This document shows, piece by piece, positions 23,621-35,477 of a stretch of DNA of 64,000 nt. Position 1 is the first letter of the stretch. The number at the start of each line of letters is the position of its first letter. Origin of the DNA: Aedes albopictus (taxonomy: Eukaryota > Arthropoda > Insecta > Diptera > Culicidae); assembly GCF_035046485.1 (NCBI RefSeq), contig NC_085136.1, positions 77,641,734-77,705,733 on the forward strand, read 5' to 3'. The translations under genes and the position numbers were made by a program. The notes beneath the pieces are model-generated. The model was not told the origin of the DNA and made no database searches. It saw nothing but the letters and a program-made list of their open reading frames with translations.

Positions 23621-24577
23621 GGGAGGGTCCATGATCCGAAGTACTCTGTATGGGAACCAAATTTGGAATGCTGAAAATATATGAGTACTAAAAAAAACAA
23701 AACAGTATCAACTATTATAAGAAATATCTTGTAAATATGAATAGAGCAGCTTCATTATGGGAAAACGTCCTGGTAGGTATATATCCGTTGCAAGCGTATC
23801 ATAAATAGCTTATTCAATGGAAGATTTTAATAGCGTGTTCTATTCCAGATTTTCGGCCATTCTGTCCTGGAGCGATCAAGATGGAAAAACAAACCAGATG
23901 AATTATGCAGGTAGCTGTCTAAATATAACCAAATGATATTTTGTGCGCCTGAAGGTTTACGAAGCGTATCCTTTAGAGTTTACCCTGCCACTAACAACAC
24001 CCAAATTCCCGTGACACCTAGGCCTGAGACTCTCAGAGAGATCGTAGAGCTGATGTCTACATCTTTCTTAGATGTTCAACTAACCATCCTTTCCCATCCC
24101 TCAGCAGTCGCAAGGACGTGGCCAGGACAGTTCTCGACCATTGAATGATTGCGTTAGTCTTGTCTAAGAGTCAGAGATTAGTCCTAAATCTTTGTACTAT
24201 GGTTCGGACGGGAAGGAGGCAACCCTCATAACAGCGGTATAATAGGACTGTACCACCTACGCATTTATGCGACTCGCTTTTTTGTTTGTTTGTATTAACG
24301 TGTATTTTAACTTAAAATGCTAATTCTTTAGGATGCGACTCGCTTAATGCTAATACTAATGTATTATATGACATATAATTATTATTATATTATTATTTAT
24401 ATTATGTTTAATGTTCAGATTGTTCTTTGAATTTCAGTTGAGCACCCGCTTCCTAACACACTCACTCCTCATCGGGAAATAATTCTCACGCTAGTCTCAT
24501 GCTCATCTGTCATTGTTCACGAGAAAACCGCATCAGCGCACATCGATGAATGAAAAGCATAGCTAGCAAGTAAATAA
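23621..24577. other. No gene seen; possible promoter region at its end
   Basis: AT-rich DNA with no supported gene. 24360-24410 is almost pure AT. The last 130 bases are more mixed in composition and precede a candidate transcription start. Confidence 0.3.
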
Positions 24578-24776
24578 TCAGTAGTCTGTTGCGACACTTT
24601 TACGACTATCTCCGGCACCGTGTTCCCGTTATCTCCTATCGTGTCGTCAGTACTCCTACCCACCAACCAAAGCTAAGGACCAAGCGGTATCGATTGCCGA
24701 ACGTTTCCCGCAGATTGTTATCGATCCGGTGTGTAAACATAACAGGTTTATCACTACGCATACGTGAAAACAGCAG
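24578..24776 (+). other. Candidate 5' noncoding exon a, possible SLC52A leader
   Basis: Starts at an arthropod initiator-like tcagta and ends in cagcag|gtaagt, a near-ideal splice donor. It has no long frame and mixed composition, as in mosquito 5' leaders. The next compatible + strand acceptor that leads to a coding exon is at 46179. The link to the riboflavin transporter is inference. It could belong to an unseen gene. Confidence 0.35.
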
Positions 24777-25189
24777 GTAAGTCCAGTACCTATATGGTTT
24801 ATCTTTATCGTAATAGTAAATTCGATTCACATGGCGTCTGCTTGTGTCGATTTGCCGGTTTTCATACATTTCGTAGAAGAAGCCGGTTCCACGGTTCCAT
24901 ACTAAGGCACAAAGCAGTTGATGTTCACTTTTGCGCTTAGCTATAGCTATACATTTGTTGCTGCAAATTCACAGTGCAGAACTCATTCAAAGAACCGATC
25001 GCGTTTTTAGTTTAGTAACCACAATGGTTATCGACTGGCATCAGTAGTTATCGTGTTATCGATGCATGCCGTGTGAGTAGTGTGAAATCACACAACAAGG
25101 TCAATTTGCTCGGTTCAATTCAGTTGGCTCCAATTGAAGCACGATACCACACTAGTTATAGGGACATCGTATGAGAAACTGTGTTTTGA

Positions 25190-26019
25190 CTAGCTTACTT
25201 CGCCGGTAGTGCTGTCCCAGCTGTCCTGCCTTAGCAGACAGAGTGTAAGAAGACTCGAAATAGAACAACCTTCGCCTAACTTCAGTTGGAGGAAGGTTCG
25301 TCCGTTCATCAAGGAAAGTGTCCAAACTGTGACACGAAAACCAAAAAGTGTATCAAGAGTGAAACCGTGTAACTTCTATACAACATAATCCAAGTTGGCC
25401 ATTAGTGTTGTGAGTTTGGTGACATAACGCGAAGCAGGCGTTACATTGCGGGAGCACCACGAAGATAAGAATAGACCAACAAGCTGATGCAGTCATGGCA
25501 TACCCATACTAATTCTAGTTCACAACCCATTCCAGAGCGATTAAGTGGATTAAAGGGTTCCTACTCTCTAGTAAATAGGAGCCATTCATGAATGCAGTTA
25601 TCACCAATCTGATTGAACAGTGCAGTGTGATGTAATTAGTGTACCGAGAAGAGTTGTAACATAAACCGCTGATGTAGAGGAAATTGTTTGTCGACTACGA
25701 CGACGACTCGTGCTTCAGTGGAAAACGAAACGCATCGCATATACATAGTTGGATATCCAAATCCACTCAAGCTGACTGTGTAAATAGCTAGTCGCTGGGT
25801 GGTAGTAAGTGTGGTGCCGGCATTAAGTGTCCAGAAGAAGGTGTGTGGTGCAGTAAATCACAGCGCAGCGGTAATGAGTTGTGATTTGGATGGGTAGAGG
25901 CTTGTGGACGTCAAAGAGGCATTTTTGAACGAGTGATAAGGAATCTCCCACGGAATTTACCTTGAAACCGGTGACTAAGGGATTTCTACGCAATCGTCAC
26001 GTCACGTTGGTTGGTTCGG
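25190..26019 (+). other. Candidate 5' noncoding exon b, alternative leader
   Basis: About 830 bp of non-repetitive, mixed-composition sequence, rich in gtgaaa and aagtgt phrases and stop codons, ending ggttcg|gtaagtag. This is typical of long mosquito 5' UTR exons. Its left limit is a guess. It may be an alternative first exon to 24578-24776 or continuous with it by intron retention. Confidence 0.35.
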
Positions 26020-26239
26020 TAAGTAGATACTCAGCAAACAGCTTGCACTGTCACTGTCTTGTGCTGAAAAAGGTGTATAGTTGAGTGTTGATGTAATTTT
26101 GTAACATGTTGTGTAATGATAAGATTTCATCATGCAAACATGTGAACTTTGTGCTTATAAAACTTAAATTTTTAGCTATAGTGGCCAACTGTAGCCACAG
26201 CAGTAACGGCATCGGTATTCGGCATGATCATGATGAGGG

Positions 26240-26445
26240 TGACAGGTTCCACTACCGGGCGGTCTAGGATGTTTTCGTAAAGGACGTTTCCTAGACTTCC
26301 TTGGGCATAGCGTATCTTCGTGCCTGTCAAATGGTCATTCGCAGAGGAAACTCTCAGTTAATAACTGTGGAAGTCGTCATAGAACGCTTAAACTGAGAAG
26401 TAGGCTTTGACCTAGTTCGGACGTTACGCCAAGAATAAGATGAAA
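26240..26445 (+). mobile_element. Feilai-like SINE, 5' part damaged
   Basis: The body reads cctagacttccttgggcatag, cttcgtgcctgtcaaatggtc, aactctcagttaataactg and gacgttacgccaagaa, in the same order and orientation as a Feilai-type SINE. The tRNA head is mostly lost. Related copies: 16678-16830 and 58310-58535 on the minus strand. Confidence 0.75.
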
Positions 26446-26639
26446 AAGGTACCTGTTTCACATCACACTGCAGCAGAGTGAGTGTATCTCTATCCTAATT
26501 CGACTTGAGCGATTTTGCTTCAGTTCTCCGCAGAGGTTGTCTTATACCATACTAAGTGTGAATGTATTTAGGTATATAATTTTTTCTATTTTTTTTTCAA
26601 TGAATCAATGCCAGAAATTTACTCGACATTAGGAACTTC

Positions 26640-26965
26640 AATGCCCTCAATAAATTTGTTGCACCGAGACGTCGCCCATAATAGTTATTTATGTAACGAG
26701 TTGGAAAAAGTTGATTTTTTCAGCACGAGTCGTACATTTATCCAACGAGGCTTGCAATTCAGTATCATAATTTACATTTTATATAACTCATTTTGGTATC
26801 ATAATGGCCATTTTTTCCGAACTGGCTCATTATGCAACTGAAATGAGTTGCATAATGAAAAATAGTTGTATAATGCTCATAATGCAACTCATTTGAGTTG
26901 CATTATGAACATTATGCAACTCAAATGGATTGCACAACTAAGATCTTTCTTTGCCAATAGCGATA
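26640..26965. mobile_element. Inverted-repeat element with gagttgcataatg palindromes
   Basis: Contains cagcacgagtcgtacatttatccaacgaggc-type sequence, shared with 56650-57115, and a cluster of inverted copies of gagttgcataatg and cattatgcaactc at 26825-26925. Noncoding. Borders approximate. Confidence 0.5.
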
Positions 26966-27423
26966 TTGACCATTATTACATTCGTAATCGCTACTGTAGC
27001 AATGCTTTCGTTGTCTTCAACTTTCTTAGCAAACAAGGCTTCTTTTCTGCCCTGGTTTAAATCGATTCCAATCGGGTTGATCTGTTAAGCCTAGGTGCAT
27101 TCCATGTGATCGTGGGATAATCTATCTGAACATTAATTAGCTGATCTTTCGGAGGTCCCACATAAGCTTGGCACCGTTTCTGCAAGCTTCATGAATACTT
27201 GGAATGGGGCTATTCTTCGCATCGCGAATGTCAACCCAATCTGTTTCGATGGAATAACATGTTCAGTATCTATCTCTAGGTGTCTGCTGTCTTAAAAAAC
27301 CTCAGGGAATTTTATATATAGGGTATTAGTTTCCTTTTTAAGCATGTGGTTCCCATTTTCGTCCTACTTAACCCTTTGAAGCCGGAATTTATTATGGAAC
27401 TTTTTCTACGTTTTTCTGTTGTT

Positions 27424-27955
27424 TTCTGAAAGTTCAATAGACAGTATAAGAGCAGTCGGGATATCCTAGGTCATTCAAACTGTTCTTGAGATTAGATCCT
27501 TAAGTCTACGGGTGTAACGGTAACTTCTTTCACTATACAAAGCTTCTATTTGTAATCTATCATGTCTATTGAGGCTTCTGAAAGTTCAATACACAGTATC
27601 AGAGCTGTTGAGATATCCTAGGTCTTCCAAACTATTCTTGAGTTTAGATCCTAAAGTCTACGGGTGTAACGGTAACTTCTTTCAATATACAAAGCTACGA
27701 TTTGTAATCTATCTTCTATCTTACTTCTTTCAGTATGCAAAGCTACTATTTGTAATCTATCATGTCCAGTGACTGTTCTGAAAGTTCAATACACAGTATC
27801 AGAGCTGCTGAGATATCCTAGGTCATCCAAACTATTCTTGAGTCAAGATCCTAAAGTCTACGGGTGTAACGGTAACTTCTTTCAGTATACAAAGCTATGA
27901 TTTGTAATCTATCATATCCAATAAATCTTCTGAATATTCAATGCGCATCATAAGA
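27424..27955. repeat. Tandem repeat, about 150-205 bp period, three units
   Basis: Units begin ttctgaaagttcaata at 27424, 27576 and 27775, with a remnant at 27935. Each carries gatatcctagg and ctacgggtgtaacggtaac. The second unit is longer because about 50 bp around acttctttcagtat is duplicated within it. A minisatellite in noncoding DNA. Confidence 0.8.
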
Positions 27956-28005
27956 TCACCGGGGCTATCCAAACTATGATGATGTTTAATATCTAGCATC
28001 TAGAG

Positions 28006-28091
28006 CAATTCAGTAACAAATTTTGAAAACGACGTATAATCAATGCTACACCATTGATTATACGTCGTTTTCAAAATTTGTTACTGAATTG
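28006..28091. repeat. Perfect 40-bp-arm hairpin, family B copy 2
   Basis: Arms 28006-28045 and 28052-28091 are exact reverse complements with a 6-base loop (ctacac). The unit is the reverse complement of the hairpin at 12929-13006. Its arms would form uninterrupted RNA duplex if transcribed. Confidence 0.85.
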
Positions 28092-28172
28092 AAGTTTGTT
28101 TTGACTATATAGAGTTATGTTGCATAATCTATGATACTTACTGGAGCTCACAGAATACAACCAGAGACTACG

Positions 28173-28280
28173 ACCCACGCCTTTTCCACCGTTTCATCAT
28201 TGCAGAAACGGAGAATTGACCTTCTCACCATATTAAAATTCAGCTCATTACTACAAATGTAGTACTTCACCGATCTGTCC
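28173..28280. mobile_element. Half of MITE family C
   Basis: Only the right arm is present (acccacgcc..., cagaaacggagaattgacc, cttcaccgatctgtcc), ending before TA at 28281-28282. It matches the right arms at 35478-35834, 39827-40183 and 45666-46023. Confidence 0.7.
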
Positions 28281-28289
28281 TATTGTATA

Positions 28290-29160
28290 CATTTTCTAGA
28301 TTTATGAATAAGCTGCCCATGATCGCATAGTTGACGTAACCACCATTGACAATGCCAGCATTCACAAGCTAATATCTATCAAATGTGCATAATTGTGTCC
28401 AGTTTTATACAATAGAGCACAAGATCTAATCGCTAGCTAGATATCAACGTGAAGAAAAATCATAAACTTTTCATAAATCATTGGTCAAATTTCAAAAGTG
28501 TATTGAAAACTACAGTGGCGCTAACGTCAACTATGCGATTATGGGCAGTAAGTTTGAAATGCATTTATCAAAACCATGATTTTTTTATGATGTTCCGAAA
28601 AAATAGACAGACAAGCTTGGTATTTAATGTATGGGGGGCTAAGAGGGGTCAAATGGGGGTTTCCTAAAGGTGGTTCTTAAAGTATTGTTCTGTAAATGAA
28701 TTTCCAAAAATTTTCTAGGGTATGCAAACATTTCCGCGAGCATAGGTGTTGGTGGTAGTAGCTCCTCCTCTCTGGAGCCACCAAATGTTGGCGTCGGGCA
28801 CAATCTTCCAATTGGTAGCACGATTACCGTGGTGTTCCTCTTGCGGTGGGACTAGACCAAATACTTACTGAATCCGGCAGCATTCTTGTCCACAGCTATC
28901 GCGATGAATCGACGATGATCAGGATAACGAAACCTATAATCGTTTGACGGTACCGTTGCGAAGGGATACATTCCGTGTGTACCAACCAACAGACTAGACG
29001 GAATGCGTTACTTTCGAACACCGATACTACTCACTCAGAAGTCAGGGTAGGAGTTTCAAGAACGAGAATAGTTAAAATCGAACGTCCAAATCGTGGCCTT
29101 TCTAGACTAATGCCAACGTTCTCGCATTCGGAACCTTAGCTTACCAGAGTGAGAAAAGGT
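28290..29160. other. No gene seen
   Basis: AT-rich noncoding sequence, becoming less AT-rich at 28730-29100. No domain, splice structure or repeat was recognised. Confidence 0.3.
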
Positions 29161-29368
29161 CAGTGGCGTTTCGTAACCTCACTTTTTACCTGTTCAACGA
29201 CCCTAAAACTTTTAATTGCGGAGAGTTCAGGTTCTTAATCAAATTTCAAATGGATGGAAACGGCTATTATCGTCATTTTATACAAAATTCATTTTGATTT
29301 GTTGAGAAAATATTACAAGAATTTACATTTGTTGAACAGGTAGATTTGAGGTTAAGGAATCGCCACTG
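29161..29368. mobile_element. hAT-like MITE with perfect 8-bp target duplication
   Basis: 208 bp with ends cagtggcgtttc and ggaatcgccactg, inner arms also pairing (taacctca/tgaggtta). Flanked by gaaaaggt at 29153-29160 and 29369-29376. No coding sequence. Confidence 0.88.
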
Positions 29369-29631
29369 GAAAAGGTTTAACCAATCCAATGATTTTTGAC
29401 TTCCACGATTCTAAGTACATATCACCACTCTTGAAGGATTGAATTATCCAATCAAGTGATTAAAATAATTTAGGCTTCGCAAGTGCAAGTTCAGGATCAA
29501 AGGAATTTGAGTGGCAAAATACTTATCGGGAAGGTATACAGTGTGGAGTTCAAAAACAAAATTGACTGTCGTCGTTATTGATCTTCCTCTTTTATAGCCG
29601 CATGGCCTACCCAAAATTACACATGATCTTT

Positions 29632-29662
<31 letters not shown>

Positions 29663-29949
29663 ACTGTAAATTTTGGAAGAGGGAAAAGCCCCCTTGAGTG
29701 ATTTCCATTTGAAATCTTCCTCAAAAGGACGCAAAACCTCTATATCTTTTCAAATTAACGTTATAATACAAAATATTAAAATTAGGCTCATCCGGAGGAA
29801 TTCCATGTCGGAGCCGAGATCATTCAGGGAATCCATATGGCATCACGTAACCGAAGGCGAAGCTTGAAGCATCAGTGCGGGCAAAGGAAAACATTCAAAA
29901 AACAAGGTATCTGAAAATGAAAAGGCAAAAAAAAAAACAGCAGAAAGTT

Positions 29950-32900
29950 TCAAACCAAATAAGAAATATCCATTAAGTATTTATAAATGAGTTTCAAAAT
30001 TGGAACATTTTTCTGAGCTAAAACATCACGAATAGATATAGGGATAGTTGAACCCAAATTGGATATTCTATCAAAAAATATCTGTCTTGGTAAATTGAAC
30101 CTTGAACAATTCAAAACAATGTGGTCTATGTCCTCATATGATACGCCACAATAGCAAAGATTAGAGTCATTGATATTGATGCGGTACAAATAACAATTAC
30201 AAATGTAATGATTGGAAATGAGTCTAGAAAAACAACAAATAAAATTACGCCCAACAGGTAGATGTTTAAACCAAGGAATTTTTTTAACCCTTGGACAAAT
30301 AGAATAACAATATCGTCCTTGATCACTTAAATTCCAAGAATTTTGCCACTCAATCATAGATGTTTTCTTTAGTTTAGGAAAATGCTCAAAAGGTAAAATT
30401 ACACGGTTGTAGGTTATTCCACGTAAAACGCCCAATTTTGCCAAATAATCGGCTTGTTCATTGCCATAAATCTTAGAATGAGCTGGAACCCATACAAATT
30501 TTATGATGTATCCTTGAGAATATAAATTCAACAATATTTCTTTAATAGTAAATATTAAGCGATGAGTTTTAAAATTGAAGTTAATAGAATTCAAAGCCAA
30601 TAGCGAACTAAAGCTATCAGAACAAATCATATAAATATTTGGCGCACAAGTTTGAATCAAAGTACAAGCAAAATAAAGAGCTGTCAACTCAGCTACATAA
30701 ATAGAACAAGGATTATCCAATTTGAAAAAATGTGTTTGAAAATGATTAAACACACCAAAACCTGCTACCTCTCCAATCAAAGAACCATCAGTAAAATAAA
30801 TTTGTTCAAGATCAACTCCAGTAAATTTACGATCAAATAACAAGTGGGCAAAATGAATGCGTGAGTAAAAAGGAATAAGTTTTAATTCTTCATACAATGA
30901 AAAATCAATACATGGACGAAAAGAGTGAACCTGCATATTGAAATCATAAAATCCAGGTGAGGAATCCGGTAAAATATTTTCAGCAGAACAATAAATAAAT
31001 GAGCCTAAAATTCTACTAGAGGAATTAATTTGAAATATGGATTTCAGTATTTCAATAATTGGATGATTGTTCGCAAAACATTGTAATAAAAATTTACAAT
31101 TAATTTCATGAAAACGAATTTTGAGTGGAATTACACCAGCTAAAACTTCAGCGGATTTAGAATGAGTAGAATTCAATAATTTAAGACAAATTTTAAGGCA
31201 ACGGAATTGAATTTTTTCAAGTTTGACGAAATGAGTTTGAACGGCACTTCCGAATGCAAAACAACCATATTCCATAACAGAACGAATAGTAGTTTTATAA
31301 AGAGAAATTAAATCATTGGGATGGGCCCCCCACCATGTTCCAGTAATCATCCGAAGAAAATTAATTCTTTTTGAACAAATTTGTTGAACATATTGAATAT
31401 GATTACTCCATCTTAATTTGTAATCAAACCATATGCCCAAATATTTATACTCAAAAACTTGATCAATTTGCTGATTGTTGAAAAACAAATGAATATCAAC
31501 TGGAGATAGCTTGCGGGTAAATAAAATAAATTTGGTTTTTTGAACTGAGAAAGTAAAACCATTATCATGGGCCCACGAATCAATATTATCTAACGCGCTT
31601 TGCATATAGTGCCGAATTACTTCTCTACACTTGCCACTGATAGAAATTGCTTTATCATCAGCAAACTGAATTAAATAACATCCATTAGGAATAACGGATA
31701 CAATATCTCTGGTGAATAAATTATAAAGAAAAGGACTTAAGCAAGAACCTTGTGGGAGTCCAAAATAACTGTTACGAATCAATCTAGAGGACCCATTATG
31801 AAAAAAATGCATTACTTTAAAAGAAAAGAGATTACACAAAAAATTTGAAAGAATTAAAGGGATTTTACAATTATTCATCTTTTCGAACAGTAAATCAATT
31901 AAAACAGAGTCGTAAGCACCAGAAACATCTAGAAATGTAGTAACTACATCTTGTTTTCTATGAAAGATAGTTCAATATGAGAGGCCAACAACGCAACACA
32001 ATCACGAGTTCCGCGACCTTTCCTAAACCCATATTGAGAGGATGAAAAAATGTTATTTTTTTCGGCCCATAATTCAAGACGGTTCAAAATCATTCTTTCC
32101 ATCAATTTACGAAGGCAAGATAGTGAACTAATTGGTCTTCTACTATCAACTAACGATGGATTTTTTCCAGGCTTTAAAATACTAACTACTTTAATAAAAC
32201 GCCATTCTAAAGGAAAAATATTTTGTATTAAAAACGAATTATATAGAGAAAGCAAATGTAACTTCCCATCAATTGGCAAGTTTTTCAACAAAATAAATTT
32301 TATGTTGTCAATACCAGGAGCAGTATTATTTGTAATTGACAATGCTAATTCCATTTCTTCAATAGAGAATTCAATGCAAAGTTCAGGAAAATAATTATAA
32401 GTTTGATGAGTTTTAAATTTAATAAAGGGAGGAACGAAATCAGGACAAATCTTCGAAGCAAACTTATCAATCCATTCTTCGGAATATTCCGAAATATCAG
32501 GGGCAGAAGCATTATAGTTTCTCAAATTACGAGCAACAGACCACAACTTAGACAAAGAGGTTTCAGAATCAAGATTTTCGACAAAATTTCTCCAATAATT
32601 TCTTTTTTTGAATTTGGTTACTCTAATGAACTGAGCTTCACTTTTACGATATAAAATATATTGCTCCCTGGAACCCGACCGACGAAAAGTTTTGAAAGCC
32701 ATAGATTTATTCTGCATTGCCACAGTACAATCATTATCCCACCAAAAGGAAGGATTTTTATTTTTAAAGGAATTCAAATTATATTTTTTGTTTTGAGATT
32801 TCTGTAAACAATTTACTAATAATTTTGAAAAACTATTATAATTTTGAACAGGATCAAGTGAGTTATTGAAATTATTCAAACTACAAGAAACTAAATCCGA

Positions 32901-33644
32901 AAATTTCTCCCAATCAACATTTTTTTTCAAATCAGGAATGTGTGGAATTTGACAAGAATGATCTCGAAAAGGACAATGAATACTAATTATAATTGGTAAA
33001 TGATCACTTCCATTTGGATCATCTATAGTTTTCCAATTAGATTTTAAGGATAAACTATTTGAACATATAGATAAATCAATACATGAATGATGAGCAGGAG
33101 GCGCAGCGACCCTGGTGAAAGACCCATCATTCAAAATAATTAAATTGAGATCATCTATCATGTCCATAATCAGGGAACCCCTACCATCAGTTCTATCACT
33201 ACCCCAAGCTAAATTATGAGCATTAAAATCTCCAAGTATATAAAAAGGAGAAGGTATGTTATTTAAAATAGAATTAATTTCTGTTAAAGAAAATCTGGCA
33301 TTCGGAGGAATATATAAACAAACAATTGAAAATTCCAAACCGCCATATTTAACGCTAATAGCAACGTACTCTATTTGCAAATCTAACGAAAAATCTAAAT
33401 ACTTAAATTCTATATTCTCACGAATCCCAATCAAAACGCCACCATATGAAATACAACGATCCTTACGAATAATATTAAAAGATGGAATACGAAAAGATTT
33501 TGTTTCTACCAACCACGTTTCATTTAAACAAAAAATATCTAAATTATGATAATTTATTAATGATTTAAGTCTATCAATTTTTGGGATAATACTACGGCAA
33601 TTCCACTGCAAAATGTTCAATTTATTTAAATCAATTGGAGCCAT
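29950..33644 (-). pseudogene. ORF2 polyprotein of I-clade LINE, one frameshift
   Basis: Two overlapping-frame segments: 33644-31944 (566 codons) and the frame that closes at 29950 (642 codons from its first ATG at 31878). The first has the endonuclease (ILQWNCRSI, LNETWL, LGDFNAHNLAWGS, SDHLPI) and the start of the reverse transcriptase (APGIDNIKF, RRPISSLSCLRKLMERM, QYGFRKGRGT). The second has GLPQGSCLSPFLYNL, the catalytic FADD, then RNase H (YFTDGSLIGE, ELTALYFA, CSDSFSSL, WVPAHSKIYGNEQADYLA) and a C2HC-type end (CYCGVSYEDIDHIVLNC). The frames meet between about 31944 and 31960, inside reverse transcriptase motif A (FLDVSGAYDSV). One small indel separates them, and I see no other break. 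ORF2 therefore gives a truncated protein unless the shift is an assembly error. Confidence 0.9.
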
Positions 33645-34927
33645 TACGAAGAAAACAAAGCACTAATGAGGGGTCCAAAAGAATTCAACTTTTCAAGAAT
33701 AGAAACCAAAAAGGGTAAAATCTTTTTTATCAATTTTTTCCAAAAATCACTGAGACCCAAAATCTCCACAAAATCTTCCAAAATAGATAAGATTGAATTA
33801 CCACTATCTGAGTTGTCATTATTATTAGGATTAGATTTTGTACTATTTTCAGGATCAATTTTTTGAAAACCAGGAATGATACGAGGAGACATAGGGGATT
33901 TCAAAGGAGGAAAATGCGATTCATATGATGTTGATGCTTGTGGATTCAAATGATCATCAAAATTTATAGATGATTTAAAAGTCTTTTTCCTTTTTATAGG
34001 CGGTTTATAACCGTAATTATTCTGAGCATTTTGATCTTCTTCAACAACAACGTCAGCTAATGGAGTAAACATGTTGGCAGTGGAAACACCAGGAGTAGTT
34101 TGCATAACTTCCGAATAAGATAACTTATTTTTATTTTTTATTTTTTGATTAAGTCGTTGTTGATGAGTGATGTAAACAGAGCAATCTTTCAAGGAATTAT
34201 GTTTTTTACTGCAATAAATACAAAAATCTGAATGTTTGTTACAATCAGCCGAAGAATGAGCCTCACCACATTTTGAGCATTTGGGCTTGTTAGAACAAAA
34301 CTGTGAGGTATGACCAAAAAGTAAACAATGTTCACAGTGCATAATTTTGGGGAAATAGAGTCTAACATTGAAAACTACATTATTAACAATAACATTATCA
34401 GGAAGGACAGATCCTGCAAATGTTATTTTAATACAATTAGAATGTTTATAAAAGGACTCTTTATCTGTGAAATATTGTTTTGATAGACGCATACAATCCA
34501 AAATTTTAACTGGAGAAATTGATTTGTTTTTGAAAACCCCAGAACCGTGATTAATAACATCGTCACAATTCAAATCTTCATCGTAGATGATGCCATTAAT
34601 TTCACATGAATCACTAGGAGCATAAACTCTGTACAATTCACAAAACAACTTAGATTCCAACAGTGAATTGGCATCATCACGAGACCCAAAAATGATTCTT
34701 AGTTTGTCCAAAGAAATTTTTTTAATTTCTTTAACGGATTTAAATCTTTTGTAAATTTCTGCGGAGATCAACAAAACATTTATTGGCTTTTCCTTTTTGC
34801 GAAAATAAACCGCAAACGGACCAATAAATGATGAAGGATAAGTTTTAATTCGAAAAGGTTTAGTGGAAGTAGTTTCCGTTGAATTCAAATTCTCCGCAGA
34901 ATTTGTTCCATCCCCGTCAGTTTCCAT
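33644..34927 (-). CDS. ORF1 (gag-like) protein of I-clade LINE
   Basis: 427 aa, start METDGDG, intact. Residues near 195-255 hold three zinc knuckles in a row: CEHCLLFGHTSQFC (C-x2-C-x4-H-x4-C), CSKCGEAHSSADC and CIYCSKKHNSLKDC. Upstream is an RNA-recognition-like region; downstream is a long S/N/P-rich linker and a short hydrophobic C-terminal stretch. ORF1 proteins of this clade bind element RNA and form ribonucleoprotein particles. The stop overlaps the ORF2 start as TAATG, so ORF2 is probably translated by termination and reinitiation. Confidence 0.9.
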   Translation of the reverse strand: METDGDGTNSAENLNSTETTSTKPFRIKTYPSSFIGPFAVYFRKKEKPINVLLISAEIYKRFKSVKEIKKISLDKLRIIFGSRDDANSLLESKLFCELYRVYAPSDSCEINGIIYDEDLNCDDVINHGSGVFKNKSISPVKILDCMRLSKQYFTDKESFYKHSNCIKITFAGSVLPDNVIVNNVVFNVRLYFPKIMHCEHCLLFGHTSQFCSNKPKCSKCGEAHSSADCNKHSDFCIYCSKKHNSLKDCSVYITHQQRLNQKIKNKNKLSYSEVMQTTPGVSTANMFTPLADVVVEEDQNAQNNYGYKPPIKRKKTFKSSINFDDHLNPQASTSYESHFPPLKSPMSPRIIPGFQKIDPENSTKSNPNNNDNSDSGNSILSILEDFVEILGLSDFWKKLIKKILPFLVSILEKLNSFGPLISALFSS

Positions 34928-35477
34928 AATAGGAAAATGACGGGGTTAAAAAATACAAAAAGTTTAAGTATAAAAGTAATATAAATTGTAAAAAAAAAAT
35001 AAAAATTGAAAAACAAAATAATACTTCTCAAACACCGAACAACTTCGTTAATTTCAACAGGAACAAAAAACTTGAAGGTTCTCCAAATTCCTAATCCGAT
35101 CGAATGCAATGAACTCCAACAAACTGACCACCAACGACCAGCAAACGACCGAAAGCTTGAAGTTTGATGAATTCTCCAAGACCGTACGCACAAAAACCAA
35201 TTCTGAACCAGCTTGGAAAACGCCAACAAATCCAAATCCAAACGCCTGTATACCAGTGCCACCAGAAATCCACTCCAATCGTACCGAATCCGAATGTCGT
35301 AATCCTTGAAAATTTTCGCTCCTGAAAAGAGAGAAAACTGTCAGACGCAGGAAAAAATCCGACCAGCCAAGTCAAGGCCTGCGGCAGCAATGAACACACA
35401 CATGATCTTTCCTAAAAGGATGATGAAATAGTGGCTCTCGTTACAATCTACGCATTTACACTTTGGATACGTGTATA

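Larger units (their letters stand above)
29632..35397 (-). mobile_element. Full-length I-clade LINE with 13-bp target duplication
   Basis: 5.77 kb on the minus strand, flanked by the perfect direct repeat acacatgatcttt (29619-29631 and 35398-35410). Reading the minus strand: a 5' UTR of about 470 bp (35397-34928), ORF1, ORF2, a 3' UTR of about 320 bp and a (TAAA)n tail. The structure, with gag-like zinc knuckles, an AP-type endonuclease, reverse transcriptase and RNase H, is that of the I clade, whose members retrotranspose by target-primed reverse transcription. Full length, an exact duplication and a nearly intact coding region indicate a recent insertion. It is antisense to the riboflavin transporter and probably lies in its long intron. 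Confidence 0.9.

Noticed and set aside
28640..29100. Possible LTR element fragment (phrase ttggcgtcgggca)
   Set aside because: No paired LTR, no protein match and no clear borders.
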